Assembly: GCA_029071325.1 (NCBI GenBank)
Contig: JAIEAP010000020.1
Span: forward strand, 1-64,000
Source: Lachnospiraceae bacterium
Lineage (GTDB): Bacteria; Bacillota; Clostridia; Lachnospirales; Lachnospiraceae
Direction of reading: 5' to 3'
DNA: 64,000 bases
The notes under the pieces are model-generated. The model was not told the origin of the DNA. It made no database searches and worked only from the letters and a program-made list of their open reading frames with translations. Positions 34,632 through 43,643 of the stretch are shown here, piece after piece. The first letter of the stretch is position 1. Each line of letters opens with the position of its first letter. The position numbers were made by a program, and so were the translations under genes.

Positions 34632-35248
34632 TGTCTCCCTCCCATAATCCCAGCAAAGTTCTTAAGGATATGCAAACCTGCCTCGCTGCTTTTCTCCGGG
34701 TGAAACTGGCACGCAAATACATTGCCCCTCTCCACCGAAGCATCAATGGTAACGCCATACTCAGCAGTCGCCTTGACAATCTCAGGAACCGCTGCCTTAA
34801 GATAATAGGAGTGCACAAAATACACATACGTCTGCTGGGGAACACCACGGAATAATCTGCCGTCATTCTGTATATGCAGGGAATTCCATCCGATATGGGG
34901 AATCTTCAAACCCTCCGCCTCCGGAATCTTCACCACTGCGCCCGGCAGTATGCCAAGTCCTTCCACGCCCTGGGATTCCTCGCTCCCTTCAAAGAGCAAC
35001 TGCAATCCCAGGCAGATGCCCAGAAACGGCGTTCCGCGGTCACACACCTCTCGGATCACACCATCCAGTCCAAATCGTTTCAATTGATCCATGGCAACGC
35101 CAAAGGCTCCCACACCGGGCAGAATCACCTTGTCTGCGCGAAGAATCTCGCCCACATCTCTGGTGACAATGTTCTCTTCTCCAAGAAAGGCAAGCGCCTT
35201 CTGAACGCTCTTTAAATTTCCTGCGTCATAATCAATAATTGCAATCAT
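34628..35248 (-). CDS. hisH: Imidazole glycerol phosphate synthase, glutamine amidotransferase subunit
   Basis: A 206-residue class I amidotransferase. Nucleophile in [15 protein letters not shown] (Cys about 80), with catalytic His-Glu in [14 protein letters not shown] (about 183-190). It releases ammonia from glutamine for HisF; the AICAR by-product links to purine synthesis. It is the first gene of a hisH-hisF-ung unit. Confidence 0.97.
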   Translation of the reverse strand: MIAIIDYDAGNLKSVQKALAFLGEENIVTRDVGEILRADKVILPGVGAFGVAMDQLKRFGLDGVIREVCDRGTPFLGICLGLQLLFEGSEESQGVEGLGILPGAVVKIPEAEGLKIPHIGWNSLHIQNDGRLFRGVPQQTYVYFVHSYYLKAAVPEIVKATAEYGVTIDASVERGNVFACQFHPEKSSEAGLHILKNFAGIMGGRH

Positions 35249-35294
35249 AATTCTCCTGCTTTTGGTCAGATGCCCTAATTTTACAGAAGACTGC

Positions 35295-36881
35295 CTAATA
35301 CGGCAGTCCCTGATTGTCTAATATCTGGCGGATGGCCACTGTGTATTCCGTACGCTTACGCATGCTCAGCAACTCCTTCGCCTGCTCCTCCGTCACACCG
35401 AATCTGTCGGACAGCGCCTGGGTAATCTGATCCTTCAAAAATCCCATCTCCGCCTGTGCTTCATACTCCTGTGCATCTCTGCTGTAATTGTCATATCTGC
35501 CGACCCCTCTCACCAAAGCATCCAGAGCAAATTCATACTTCTCCATCTGTGACATGTTTTCGTATGCACTGTACTCGCTCTGTACACTGGCCAGCATCAG
35601 AGTCCTTTGATATAACTTCTCGTCTTTATCTTTTGTATTGCTGCCAGCGAGCGTCTCATATGCCTTCACATAATCTCCCGCATTGTAATAATCCTTGGCT
35701 ATGCGAATATCCTGCTCATACTGTATATTGGAACTTCCCAGCAATATCAACGCCAGGATGGATGCCGCCAGCACACCGATCAATATCACTGGTTTTTTCG
35801 GGAGAGGCGGGGTGTTATCTTTCACTTTGGGCGGCTTTTCTTTTTTGGGTTTCTTGGGTTTCTTTTCCTTAGGTTCGCTATCCTTGGAACCCTTGTCCTT
35901 CTTTGCCTTCTTCTCTTTTTTCTTCTTACCCTTCTGTCCTTTTCCCTCGGAAGCATCCAACTCCTTGAGAATATCCATATTTTCATCCGAAATATTGCCC
36001 AGCTCAGACTCCTCCGGCACTACGATGTCATCTTCTTCCGGTCCGAAAAACAGTTGTGCCATACGGGAAAACAGACCACCAGCATTCTGGTCTTTGCGAT
36101 CCTTCTTTCCCTTCTTTCCTTTCCTGCCCTTCTTCAGATCCTGCAGTTCTTCTATGCTGCCCAGACGTTCAAACTCATCCCTGTCGTCCTCTGCCTCTGT
36201 CTCCATCCCCATATCCTGCAATTCCTCCAGGCTCATGAGACCGTCATCATCAGATACAGCTTCTCCGCTTGCATCTGCCTGCAAAAGCTTCCCGATATCC
36301 ATCAATTCATCATCATCAGACAGCAGCTGCTCCAGCCCTGATCCATCCTGAGCACCCAGCAGACCATCCTCTGGCAGAATAACATCATCAGATCCATCAG
36401 CTCCCAATGCAGAGAGCGCAGGCTCTCCTGACAAATTACCGCCATCAGCATTTTCTTCCTTGCCAGATTCCGCCGCATCTACCATCCGTTTCAAACCATC
36501 CATAATATTGCTGACGTCCGGTGTATCGGTCATGACCGCCTTCTGCCCGTCTTCTTTTTGATTGGCTTCTACCATATCCTGTGCATCTTCGTTCAGATCA
36601 ATATCCGGCTGGGAGGATGCGGCTTCCTCCTCCAATTCCATCTCAAACTGCTCCAAGAATTCATCGGCTCCGCCCATCGCAAGCTCCTGCTCAAATTCCC
36701 GCACAAAATACTCTCCGCCGTCTGCTCCACGGGCTCTGCGCTTTCTCTCCTTCTTCCTGGGCTTCCCCACTTCCTCATTCATCGACTGGATCAGATCTTC
36801 AATATCCTTCTTATTATTTCGCCGATTGGCATCTGATACAGAACTCAGCAAATCGTCCAGATAATCTTCGTTATTTTTCAA
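35295..36881 (-). CDS. Lys/Glu-rich single-pass membrane protein, unknown function
   Basis: About 528 residues. A TTG start at 36881 is preferred because GGAGGAG lies 5 bases upstream of it, inside the longer ATG-started frame. The first 360 residues are hydrophilic: acidic to about 250, then lysine-rich blocks (KGRKGKKGKKDRKD, KKKKEKKAKKDKG, KKPKKPKKEK). One membrane segment lies near 366-386 (VILIGVLAASILALILLGSS), followed by a 140-residue C-terminal domain with a TPR-like start (AKDYYNAGDYVKAYETLAG). Topology suggests a long disordered cytoplasmic arm and a folded outside domain. Similar proteins occur in Lachnospiraceae, but I know no function. Confidence 0.7.
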   Translation of the reverse strand: MKNNEDYLDDLLSSVSDANRRNNKKDIEDLIQSMNEEVGKPRKKERKRRARGADGGEYFVREFEQELAMGGADEFLEQFEMELEEEAASSQPDIDLNEDAQDMVEANQKEDGQKAVMTDTPDVSNIMDGLKRMVDAAESGKEENADGGNLSGEPALSALGADGSDDVILPEDGLLGAQDGSGLEQLLSDDDELMDIGKLLQADASGEAVSDDDGLMSLEELQDMGMETEAEDDRDEFERLGSIEELQDLKKGRKGKKGKKDRKDQNAGGLFSRMAQLFFGPEEDDIVVPEESELGNISDENMDILKELDASEGKGQKGKKKKEKKAKKDKGSKDSEPKEKKPKKPKKEKPPKVKDNTPPLPKKPVILIGVLAASILALILLGSSNIQYEQDIRIAKDYYNAGDYVKAYETLAGSNTKDKDEKLYQRTLMLASVQSEYSAYENMSQMEKYEFALDALVRGVGRYDNYSRDAQEYEAQAEMGFLKDQITQALSDRFGVTEEQAKELLSMRKRTEYTVAIRQILDNQGLPY

Positions 36882-36950
36882 GGGTACTCCTCCACACATT
36901 CAGGAAATAGCTATCCATTCCCTCCATCTTAACAACTCTATCACAACCAT

Positions 36951-36979
36951 AAGGGATGTGATCTGTTATCACACCCCTT
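36951..36979 (-). terminator. Hairpin after cheV
   Basis: AAGGGATGTGAT and ATCACACCCCTT form a 12-bp stem with one wobble pair and a short loop, 22 bases after the cheV stop. The downstream T-run is poor, so it may be a partial terminator between cheV and the membrane-protein gene. Confidence 0.4.
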
Positions 36980-37001
36980 CTCTCTTAATTCTCCATGTCA
37001 A

Positions 37002-37910
37002 TTAATCATTGTTCATCTTGTCAATCAAGCTATCAATCGCCTCTACCAGTTTGCCGATTTCCGGCTTAGTCAACTGTGCATCTGCGCCAAGGGCTTCTCC
37101 TTTTCTTCTCATATCATCATTGACCAGAGAGGAGAAAATAATAACCGGTATTTTTTTCATATCATCATCTTCTTTGACCAGCTTAGTAAGACGATGACCA
37201 TCCATCAAGGGCATCTCGATATCTGTAATGATACAATGCACCTTATCTGTAACCGTTCCTTCTTTCTTGAACTTCACCAGCTTATCCCAAGCTTCCTGTC
37301 CATTCATATTCACATTCAGATTGGTGTATCCGGACTTACGCAGGCAATCGGTGATAAGCTTGCTTAACAGCGGTGAATCCTCTGCAATCATGATCGGTGA
37401 CTCGTTCCGGGCTCTTCCTTCCAGATGATCCACATCAGATACCTTAAGTCCCGTCTCCGGGCTGATATCAGAAATGATCTTCTCAAAATCAAGGATCACA
37501 ACCAGCTTGCCATCTATCTTGATGACGCCGGTAGATACGCCTCTGTCCTGTACGTTCACGGTAGAATCCGGTTTGATGATCTCACTCCAGGATACACGGT
37601 GGATTCCATTCACCGCATCCACATGGAATGCAATGTTTAATTTATTGAAATTAGTGATAATGAACAAGCCTTTTCCCTGCTCGTCTTCCAATCCAAGGCA
37701 TCTTCTCAGGCTGATTACTGTGAGCATAACATCACGGGGCATGAAGATTCCTTCCACACTCGGATGTGCATTTGGAATCGGCGTCACCGGCTGATAAGAT
37801 AATATCTCCTTAATCTTCGCAACATTGATTCCATAGTGGTTGTCGCCCAAAGTGAATTCCAAAACCTCCAATTCGTTTGTTCCGTTTTCCAATAGAATAT
37901 TTGTCTCCAT
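37002..37910 (-). CDS. cheV: Chemotaxis coupling protein CheV
   Basis: A 302-residue protein with an N-terminal CheW-like domain (EVLEFTLGDNHYGINVAKIKEIL at 15-37; FIMRPRDVML-like segment near 77) and a C-terminal receiver (MIAEDSPLLSKLI, CIITDIEMPLMDGHRLTKLV with the phospho-acceptor aspartate near 235, and conserved Lys in QLTKPE). CheV couples receptors to CheA and adapts signalling through phosphorylation. It is a stand-alone gene here, implying a motile, chemotactic bacterium. Confidence 0.95.
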   Translation of the reverse strand: METNILLENGTNELEVLEFTLGDNHYGINVAKIKEILSYQPVTPIPNAHPSVEGIFMPRDVMLTVISLRRCLGLEDEQGKGLFIITNFNKLNIAFHVDAVNGIHRVSWSEIIKPDSTVNVQDRGVSTGVIKIDGKLVVILDFEKIISDISPETGLKVSDVDHLEGRARNESPIMIAEDSPLLSKLITDCLRKSGYTNLNVNMNGQEAWDKLVKFKKEGTVTDKVHCIITDIEMPLMDGHRLTKLVKEDDDMKKIPVIIFSSLVNDDMRRKGEALGADAQLTKPEIGKLVEAIDSLIDKMNND

Positions 37911-38012
37911 TTATGCTCTCCTTCCGAAGTCACTCTATAATTATTTACATTATAACATAATATTATATAAAAATGCACCGTTTTTTTACAAAATTTTATA
38001 TATTTTTACCAT

Positions 38013-38723
38013 CTACATATCTACGTTCCAACGTACTTCATCGCGAATAATCTGAAGTGCCATACTATCCACAGAATTTATCCCTTCTAAGGGCACTTCA
38101 AACACCAAAACCGTCTCTACGCTTGCCCCTGCCGGAACTGTTCCCTGATACGTCCCCAGATCATTCAGAAGGATCGTGGTCTGTGCCGGAATATTATCAC
38201 TCCCATTCAGAGAAACCTGAAACACGCTGCGCGTGCCAAGAATGTCACTGGGAATATCCGCTTCTCCCGGATTACTCAGGGTAATGTGCACGATCAGAAG
38301 CTGTTTCCCCGCCGTCGGAATCAACCGTGTCGTTTCGCCTTCTTGCCAGGTCGAGACAAGCTCTGCCCCTGCATATGTAGCCTGCAGCCCGTCCAGCCCC
38401 AGAATTTGCGTCAGAGATGCATGGTTCTCTGCCGGTCTGCTTTCCTCGCCATCTCCCGGCTGCTGCTCATCTGGCTGCGCCTCTTCCTCCTTCGGAATTT
38501 CCGGTTCCGGCTCAGCCGTCATCTCCTCCATCAGCTCCGAACTGACAGGTACAATGCCCTCTTTCTGTCTCAAGTTATATTTTGTCACTACATGCGCCGC
38601 GTATTGCGCTATGATCTGCTGCTCCTGACTTGTCAGCTCTATGGGTGCATCCCCACAGCCAGTCAAAAGCAATCCTGTTGTCAGCAATAATGCACTTATT
38701 TTTACTGCCTGCTTCCTCTTCAT
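38013..38723 (-). CDS. Lipoprotein with DUF4352-like domain
   Basis: A 236-residue protein. Lipoprotein signal at 1-23 (lipobox LTGC), an acidic Pro/Glu-rich linker (about 68-105), then a beta-sandwich (PTAGKQLLIVHITLSNPG, QVSLNGSDNIPAQTTILLND, TVLVFEVP) resembling the DUF4352/Ig-like family of Gram-positive surface lipoproteins. Function unknown. It is 84 bases downstream of the sensor kinase gene and could belong to its unit, but no coupling is visible. Confidence 0.75.
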   Translation of the reverse strand: MKRKQAVKISALLLTTGLLLTGCGDAPIELTSQEQQIIAQYAAHVVTKYNLRQKEGIVPVSSELMEEMTAEPEPEIPKEEEAQPDEQQPGDGEESRPAENHASLTQILGLDGLQATYAGAELVSTWQEGETTRLIPTAGKQLLIVHITLSNPGEADIPSDILGTRSVFQVSLNGSDNIPAQTTILLNDLGTYQGTVPAGASVETVLVFEVPLEGINSVDSMALQIIRDEVRWNVDM

Positions 38724-38807
38724 TGCATCTCACCCCACTATATATAGACTATCGTATCATTTTTTGCTGCAGTAAGCAACTATAAATTATTTTGAATTCA
38801 GTTGCGC

Positions 38808-40322
38808 TCACCCCTTCTGACTGTCTATATCCAATTCCAGCCAGAATGCCACTCCGTCCTGGCAGTTTTCTACACCGCACTTCTGGTGAAGTGAATCCAT
38901 GACCGCTTTTACAATAGAAAGGCCAATACCGCTGCCGCCGTATTCTCTAGTCCGCGCCTTATCAACCTTGTAGAATTTGACCCAGATACGCTCCTGCTCC
39001 TCCTCAGGAATCGGGTCCCCAGTGTTGAATACGCTGATGCGTACCCGTCCTTCCCCGCGTTCATAAGAAATGCGTATCCGCCTGTCACCCGAGGCGTAAT
39101 GAATGGCATTGCTCAGATAATTGGTCACAACCTCCTCTATCCGAAATTCGTCTCCCCATACATAAACAGGGGGCTCATCAAACTCCACCGCAATCCCATT
39201 CTGCTCCAGAAGTATCGCCGAGTTGTCCAGAATACCACTGATCAGCTCTGTCACATCAAACCGCTCCATAACCACATCATCATTACCGAATTCCAGTTGG
39301 TTTAAGGTCAGCAGTTTTTTCACCATATGGTTCATTTTCTCTGCCTCATCCACAATGACCTCACAGTAGAAATCGAAGCTCTCCTCATCTTCCTGCACGC
39401 ATTCCTGCAGTCCTTCCGCATAACCCTGGATCAACGCCAGCGGTGTTTTAAGCTCGTGAGACACATTCGAGAGGAATTCCTTGCGCATTTCGTCAATCTG
39501 CTCCCGCTTTTCAATGTCCTTCTGCAGTGCGATATTGGCGCTTTTCAGTTCGGAAATCGTATGCTCCAATGTACCTGACAGTTGATTCATATGTTTTCCC
39601 AGTTCGTCAATCTCATTATGCCCGCTCCCTTCGTATTTCACATCGAAATCCAGCTCCGCCATCTGCTTGGAAATATCTGTCAGCTTCAGCAGCGGCTTGG
39701 TAATGCGCCGGCTGACGAAAAACGTAACAATGCAACTGATGATCACTGCTGCTATACCCACCCGGAACAACAACTGATTAGAGATTTCGGCACTCTCCTT
39801 GATGCTCTCCAAGGGTGTACGCGCCAGCATCAGATTCCCATCCGCCAGCGTTCCCCACAAGATCAGATAATCGGATCCCAGACGTGTGTCCTCACTCTCT
39901 CCCATTACATAACGGACATTGGCCTCTACCAGATCCATATCCAGCTTTTCATTCTGAATGCCCGCCATGATCAGACTGCTGAACTGTATCTGAAGGTTCT
40001 CTACCCCGCTGGAGGAGCAGCGCACCAGCCCCCCTTCCGGTGTGATAATAAGGATTGTGATATTGCCGTTGGCACAGATGTTTTCAAATTCCACATCAAA
40101 ATCCCGCTGCGTCAGCATCCCTCTCCCACTGGCATCGTAAATCCGTTCAAAGGCGCTTACCATAAGCTCCTGCTTATTTCGTTTATAATAACCTTCCAGA
40201 AGTGTCACGTTAAGAAGCCAGCACAGTAACACTGTGCCGGCAACCAGTCCTGCAATGATAAACGTAAACTGTCTCGTAATGGATTTTTTCTTCCGGCCAT
40301 TGCTGTTGTTCCTACGCTTCAA
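38808..40322 (-). CDS. Membrane sensor histidine kinase
   Basis: A 504-residue kinase. TM1 at about 17-38, an extracellular sensor domain (about 40-185), TM2 at about 188-208, HAMP (ITKPLLKLTDISKQMAELDF), DHp with phospho-acceptor His in SHELKTPLALIQGYAEGLQ (about 288), then the HATPase boxes (NYLSNAIHYA, GDPIPEEEQERIWVKFYK, GGSGIGLSIVKAVM). Typical of the VanS/PhoR group. It overlaps the response regulator gene by 11 bases, so both are co-translated. The signal is not identifiable. Confidence 0.95.
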   Translation of the reverse strand: MKRRNNSNGRKKKSITRQFTFIIAGLVAGTVLLCWLLNVTLLEGYYKRNKQELMVSAFERIYDASGRGMLTQRDFDVEFENICANGNITILIITPEGGLVRCSSSGVENLQIQFSSLIMAGIQNEKLDMDLVEANVRYVMGESEDTRLGSDYLILWGTLADGNLMLARTPLESIKESAEISNQLLFRVGIAAVIISCIVTFFVSRRITKPLLKLTDISKQMAELDFDVKYEGSGHNEIDELGKHMNQLSGTLEHTISELKSANIALQKDIEKREQIDEMRKEFLSNVSHELKTPLALIQGYAEGLQECVQEDEESFDFYCEVIVDEAEKMNHMVKKLLTLNQLEFGNDDVVMERFDVTELISGILDNSAILLEQNGIAVEFDEPPVYVWGDEFRIEEVVTNYLSNAIHYASGDRRIRISYERGEGRVRISVFNTGDPIPEEEQERIWVKFYKVDKARTREYGGSGIGLSIVKAVMDSLHQKCGVENCQDGVAFWLELDIDSQKG

Positions 40323-40986
40323 ACTTGTATCCCATCCCCCAGATTGTTTTGATACAATTGCCTTTGTCTCCCATCTTGTTCCGCAGCTTCTTCACATGGG
40401 TATCAATCGTTCGGGCATCTCCGAAATAATCATAGTTCCAGACATGATTCAGAATCGTCTCACGAGACAGGGCAAGTCCCTGATTTTCCATGAAATAAGA
40501 AAGCAGTTCAAACTCCTTAAAGCTTAAGCCTATATTTTGACCGTCCACCGTCACCTGATGAGCCGCCTTGTCCAGCTTAATGCCACAGGCCTCTATAGAC
40601 GCATCCTCCCACAGACGGTTCGACCTGCGCAGAATTGCCTCCACCCGCGCCACAAGGATTTTCGGACTGAAAGGCTTTGTGATGTACTCGTCCACCCCCA
40701 GTTCAAATCCCAGCAGCTCATCACTCTCGTCCGCCTTGGCCGTAAGCATGATCACCGGAACTTTGGATGTCTCACGAATCTCACGGCATACGTCCCAGCC
40801 GTTGATCCGGGGCATCATCACATCCAGGATGACCAGAGCAATATCGCTGTTGGCATAAAATACATCCAGCGCTTCTTCTCCGTCGCCTGCCTCCAGAACC
40901 TCATAGGATTTCTTCGCCAGAAAATCACGCACCAGCTTACGCATTCTGCTCTCGTCATCTACTACCAGTATCTTTACCCTGTCCAT
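40312..40986 (-). CDS. OmpR/PhoB-type response regulator
   Basis: A 224-residue regulator. Receiver domain with DDESRMRKL, phospho-acceptor Asp in LVILDVMMPRINGWDVCREI (about 55), Thr in VIMLTAKAD and Lys in EYITKPFSPK. The C-terminal winged helix has LSFKEFELLSYFMENQGLALSRE and RTIDTHVKKLRNKMG. Partner of the overlapping sensor kinase. Ribosome site GAGGA upstream of the ATG. Confidence 0.96.
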   Translation of the reverse strand: MDRVKILVVDDESRMRKLVRDFLAKKSYEVLEAGDGEEALDVFYANSDIALVILDVMMPRINGWDVCREIRETSKVPVIMLTAKADESDELLGFELGVDEYITKPFSPKILVARVEAILRRSNRLWEDASIEACGIKLDKAAHQVTVDGQNIGLSFKEFELLSYFMENQGLALSRETILNHVWNYDYFGDARTIDTHVKKLRNKMGDKGNCIKTIWGMGYKFEA

Positions 40987-41058
40987 AATATTTTCCTCGC
41001 TTCACTGTACTATGCACAGTATAGCAGACAATTATGTCCGATCTGTGTTTCCGAAAGA

Positions 41059-41718
41059 TTATTGCCCCAATGCCTGCTCACGCTCCAGAACTGCCGCTTC
41101 CCGCTGTTCCAGTTCCTGCTCCCACAATTCATACTTATTGATGATTTTATTCTCATAATTAAGAATGGTGGTACTTCCGCTGGTGAGTGAGATACCAAAC
41201 ATCGCCACAATAATGAGAAACTCCACAACGATCACAAACCACAGCCACTGGCAGCGCGTTTTAAGCTTCTGTTCTCCCGCCTGCGCCCGTCGCAGCGTCT
41301 GAGCCTCTATGCCCTTCTGACGCACCTTGTCCCGAAGGCTTTCGTCTGGCAGGTCAATGGGAAGCGCTGTTTTTTTCCCTGAAGCACTTTTCACTGTCGG
41401 TTCTGCCTTCGCGGGAAGCGGAACCTCCCCCGAGCTCTGAAGCTGGGGCGGAGCCGGTATCTCCATTCCCTCCAGCAAAGGAGTCCGAACAAGATAATCA
41501 TAGAGGGACATCAGGAAATCCTGTCCTACCGGAGTGTGCAATAGCTGCTGATCCAGAATCTGCCTGTAAATTTCCAACACCATGCCCGGCTGCTCAGGAT
41601 CAATATTCTGTTGGATATAGTGAATGGCATCCAGTTCCTTTTCCGCCTGCTGCCTCTGTTCTTCGCTGACGAATTCATATCCTGCCAGTTCCCGTCGAAA
41701 ATCTGTTTCTCCTACCAT
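41059..41718 (-). CDS. Single-pass membrane protein, unknown function
   Basis: About 219 residues. The start is set at the second in-frame ATG because GGAGGAA lies eight bases upstream of it. The first 170 residues are hydrophilic and helical. One membrane segment lies near 163-183 (WLWFVIVVEFLIIVAMFGI), followed by a short coiled coil (WEQELEQREAAVLEREQAL). I do not recognise it. It follows the SseB-like gene and precedes the two-component pair. Confidence 0.6.
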   Translation of the reverse strand: MVGETDFRRELAGYEFVSEEQRQQAEKELDAIHYIQQNIDPEQPGMVLEIYRQILDQQLLHTPVGQDFLMSLYDYLVRTPLLEGMEIPAPPQLQSSGEVPLPAKAEPTVKSASGKKTALPIDLPDESLRDKVRQKGIEAQTLRRAQAGEQKLKTRCQWLWFVIVVEFLIIVAMFGISLTSGSTTILNYENKIINKYELWEQELEQREAAVLEREQALGQ

Positions 41719-41751
41719 GTTCCATTCCTCCATGTCTCTGCTTCCGCCTCG

Positions 41752-43092
41752 TTACAGTCCCAGAAAACCTTTCTTATAGAAAGGCTCCATGTCTGCCAGC
41801 AGTTCAGCCGTCTTGTCGTTTACTTCGCTGAGATCCATACGCATACAGCCAAGCTTTCCTTCTACTGCCCGGACAATGCCTCCCAGCACTTCATTGCGGT
41901 CTCCCTTGTGCTCAACCACCAGATAATAGCTGATATCATCTCCGCGTTCTACCTTAACGGTCAGATATGCCTTGCGGATAGACTTCTCTTTCTTCATATA
42001 AGCGGTCAGCAGATCCTTGAGCCGGGCATTTTCTTCATCTTCTGCCGGCATTCCCAAAAACAGCCCCGGCTTCTTCTCCTTAAGTCGGCCTGACACCTGT
42101 TCTTCCTGTAGCCGCTCATATCTGCGCGCATAATCCTCCAGGACTTTCCTTCGATTCTCTTCCACCCGTGTCTCCATACTGCCGGGGTTTACAACAAATC
42201 CATTCTCCCCCGCCATATTCACCACATCATGGTAGGAAGCCATCCGTCCGCTCCATTCCTTACCGTCGTATGCTCTTCGGAATGCCTTCCCGTCGGTAAA
42301 GACCGGCAGCCACTTCATGCCTGCCGCATCCGTCAATAAGGCAACACGCAGTGCAATTCCCTGTTCTGTATTGGCAGCCTCCTCTTCTTCCGACTGTGCA
42401 TGATCAGAATCCAACTGCACCGGACATAAGAATTTCGCCTTTACCATCTCCTTAAGCATCCGGTCGCACATATACGCTTCCGCCTGCTTCCACTGCTCGT
42501 CACGTTTCTCCTCATGCAACAACTGCCGATGGCGGATCATGGCAAACATCAACTTCGGATTCGCTACCGGAATCTCCTCCTGCGGCAGGTCGGAAAAATC
42601 CGGGGGCGGAAGCAGCAGATCTCTCTCCAGTTTTGTAGAATACACACCCACATCCAGGACGATCTGCTCCATCCCCCACCAATGGCAGTCAGCCCAGAAC
42701 AATTCGCGCTTACTTTTGGCAATTTCCTGTATCCGCAAAGAAAGCCCCATATCAGCATAGTGCTCCCTGGCATGATCGGCATAACCCTTTTCCGAGAAAA
42801 TCAAAATGACGCCGTCTCCCATGATATGAGGATACTCTGTCTTCTCATTCCACGCTGCATATATATGTTCCAGTTCGTTCAGCCGGTCCGCACACACCTG
42901 GCGGAACACATCCGCCTTCATCAGAAAATTGTCTGCCGCCATGGTTTTCTTCTCGTGATGCACCTGTGCCGCCCGTATCAGAAACTCCAATTCCGACACG
43001 TTCAGCTTTGCGACTTCCTCTTTCGACACCATACGGTAATACATCAGATATTCCGCCAGCAGTACTTCTCTTCTTTCATTTGAAATTTCCAT
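41752..43092 (-). CDS. SseB-like protein with N-terminal extension
   Basis: A 446-residue protein. The C-terminal half has two SseB-family elements: a domain around LRVALLTDAAGMKWLPVFTD through ENGFVVNPGSMETRV (about 245-310), and the terminal region AYLTVKVERGDDISYYLVVEH through DMEPFYKKGFL (about 365-446). SseB was named for enhanced serine sensitivity in E. coli; its biochemical role is unknown. The N-terminal 220 residues have no family I recognise. It starts 16 bases after nrdG and may be co-transcribed with it. Confidence 0.65.
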   Translation of the reverse strand: MEISNERREVLLAEYLMYYRMVSKEEVAKLNVSELEFLIRAAQVHHEKKTMAADNFLMKADVFRQVCADRLNELEHIYAAWNEKTEYPHIMGDGVILIFSEKGYADHAREHYADMGLSLRIQEIAKSKRELFWADCHWWGMEQIVLDVGVYSTKLERDLLLPPPDFSDLPQEEIPVANPKLMFAMIRHRQLLHEEKRDEQWKQAEAYMCDRMLKEMVKAKFLCPVQLDSDHAQSEEEEAANTEQGIALRVALLTDAAGMKWLPVFTDGKAFRRAYDGKEWSGRMASYHDVVNMAGENGFVVNPGSMETRVEENRRKVLEDYARRYERLQEEQVSGRLKEKKPGLFLGMPAEDEENARLKDLLTAYMKKEKSIRKAYLTVKVERGDDISYYLVVEHKGDRNEVLGGIVRAVEGKLGCMRMDLSEVNDKTAELLADMEPFYKKGFLGL

Positions 43093-43108
43093 AGATAATC
43101 TCCTTCAC

Positions 43109-43633
43109 CTATGCATAGGCAGATTCTATCACCTCTCCAGTCCGTACGAAATGCTTACAGTCAATAAGTCTCTGATTAGCCGATCCCTTGAACTTCAGTG
43201 TAATATCGTGCTGCTCTTCGATAAACGGTCCGTCTACCAACACATCGATAAAAGAGAGCAATTCGTCCGTATCTGCCGTATGGCATTTCCCCCCAGAAAT
43301 CAAGTCTCGATTTAATATATATCCCGTATATGCCCATATATCTTTCCCCGGGCATGCTTCTGCCACACGCTTGATAAATGGGAGCAGCGCCTTCTGATTC
43401 TCCGGTTCAAAGGGATCTCCCCCCAAAAGCGTCAATCCCCGGATATAATCCGAGCGCAGAGATGCGATGATCTCGTCCTCTACCGCCCGATCAAAAAGGT
43501 CTCCATGACCAAAGTCCCATGTCTCCGGCTGAAAGCATCCCTTACAGCGATTACGGCAGCCTGACACAAAGAGCACGGTCCGCACGCCTGTGCCGTTTGC
43601 AATATCATTATACTTGATCGCAGAATAATTCAT
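43109..43633 (-). CDS. nrdG: Anaerobic ribonucleotide reductase activating protein
   Basis: A 174-residue radical SAM activase. The cluster motif CRNRCKGCF (CX3CX2C, about 26-33) and a glycine-rich SAM site (TLLGGDPFEPEN) are present. It creates the glycyl radical in NrdD. The start at 43633 is chosen because the N-terminus NYSAIKYNDIANGTGVRTVLF is conserved; an open frame extends upstream into the nrdD 3' end but lacks support. It lies 10 bases after nrdD. Confidence 0.95.
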   Translation of the reverse strand: MNYSAIKYNDIANGTGVRTVLFVSGCRNRCKGCFQPETWDFGHGDLFDRAVEDEIIASLRSDYIRGLTLLGGDPFEPENQKALLPFIKRVAEACPGKDIWAYTGYILNRDLISGGKCHTADTDELLSFIDVLVDGPFIEEQHDITLKFKGSANQRLIDCKHFVRTGEVIESAYA

Positions 43634-43643
43634 ATCCGTTCCC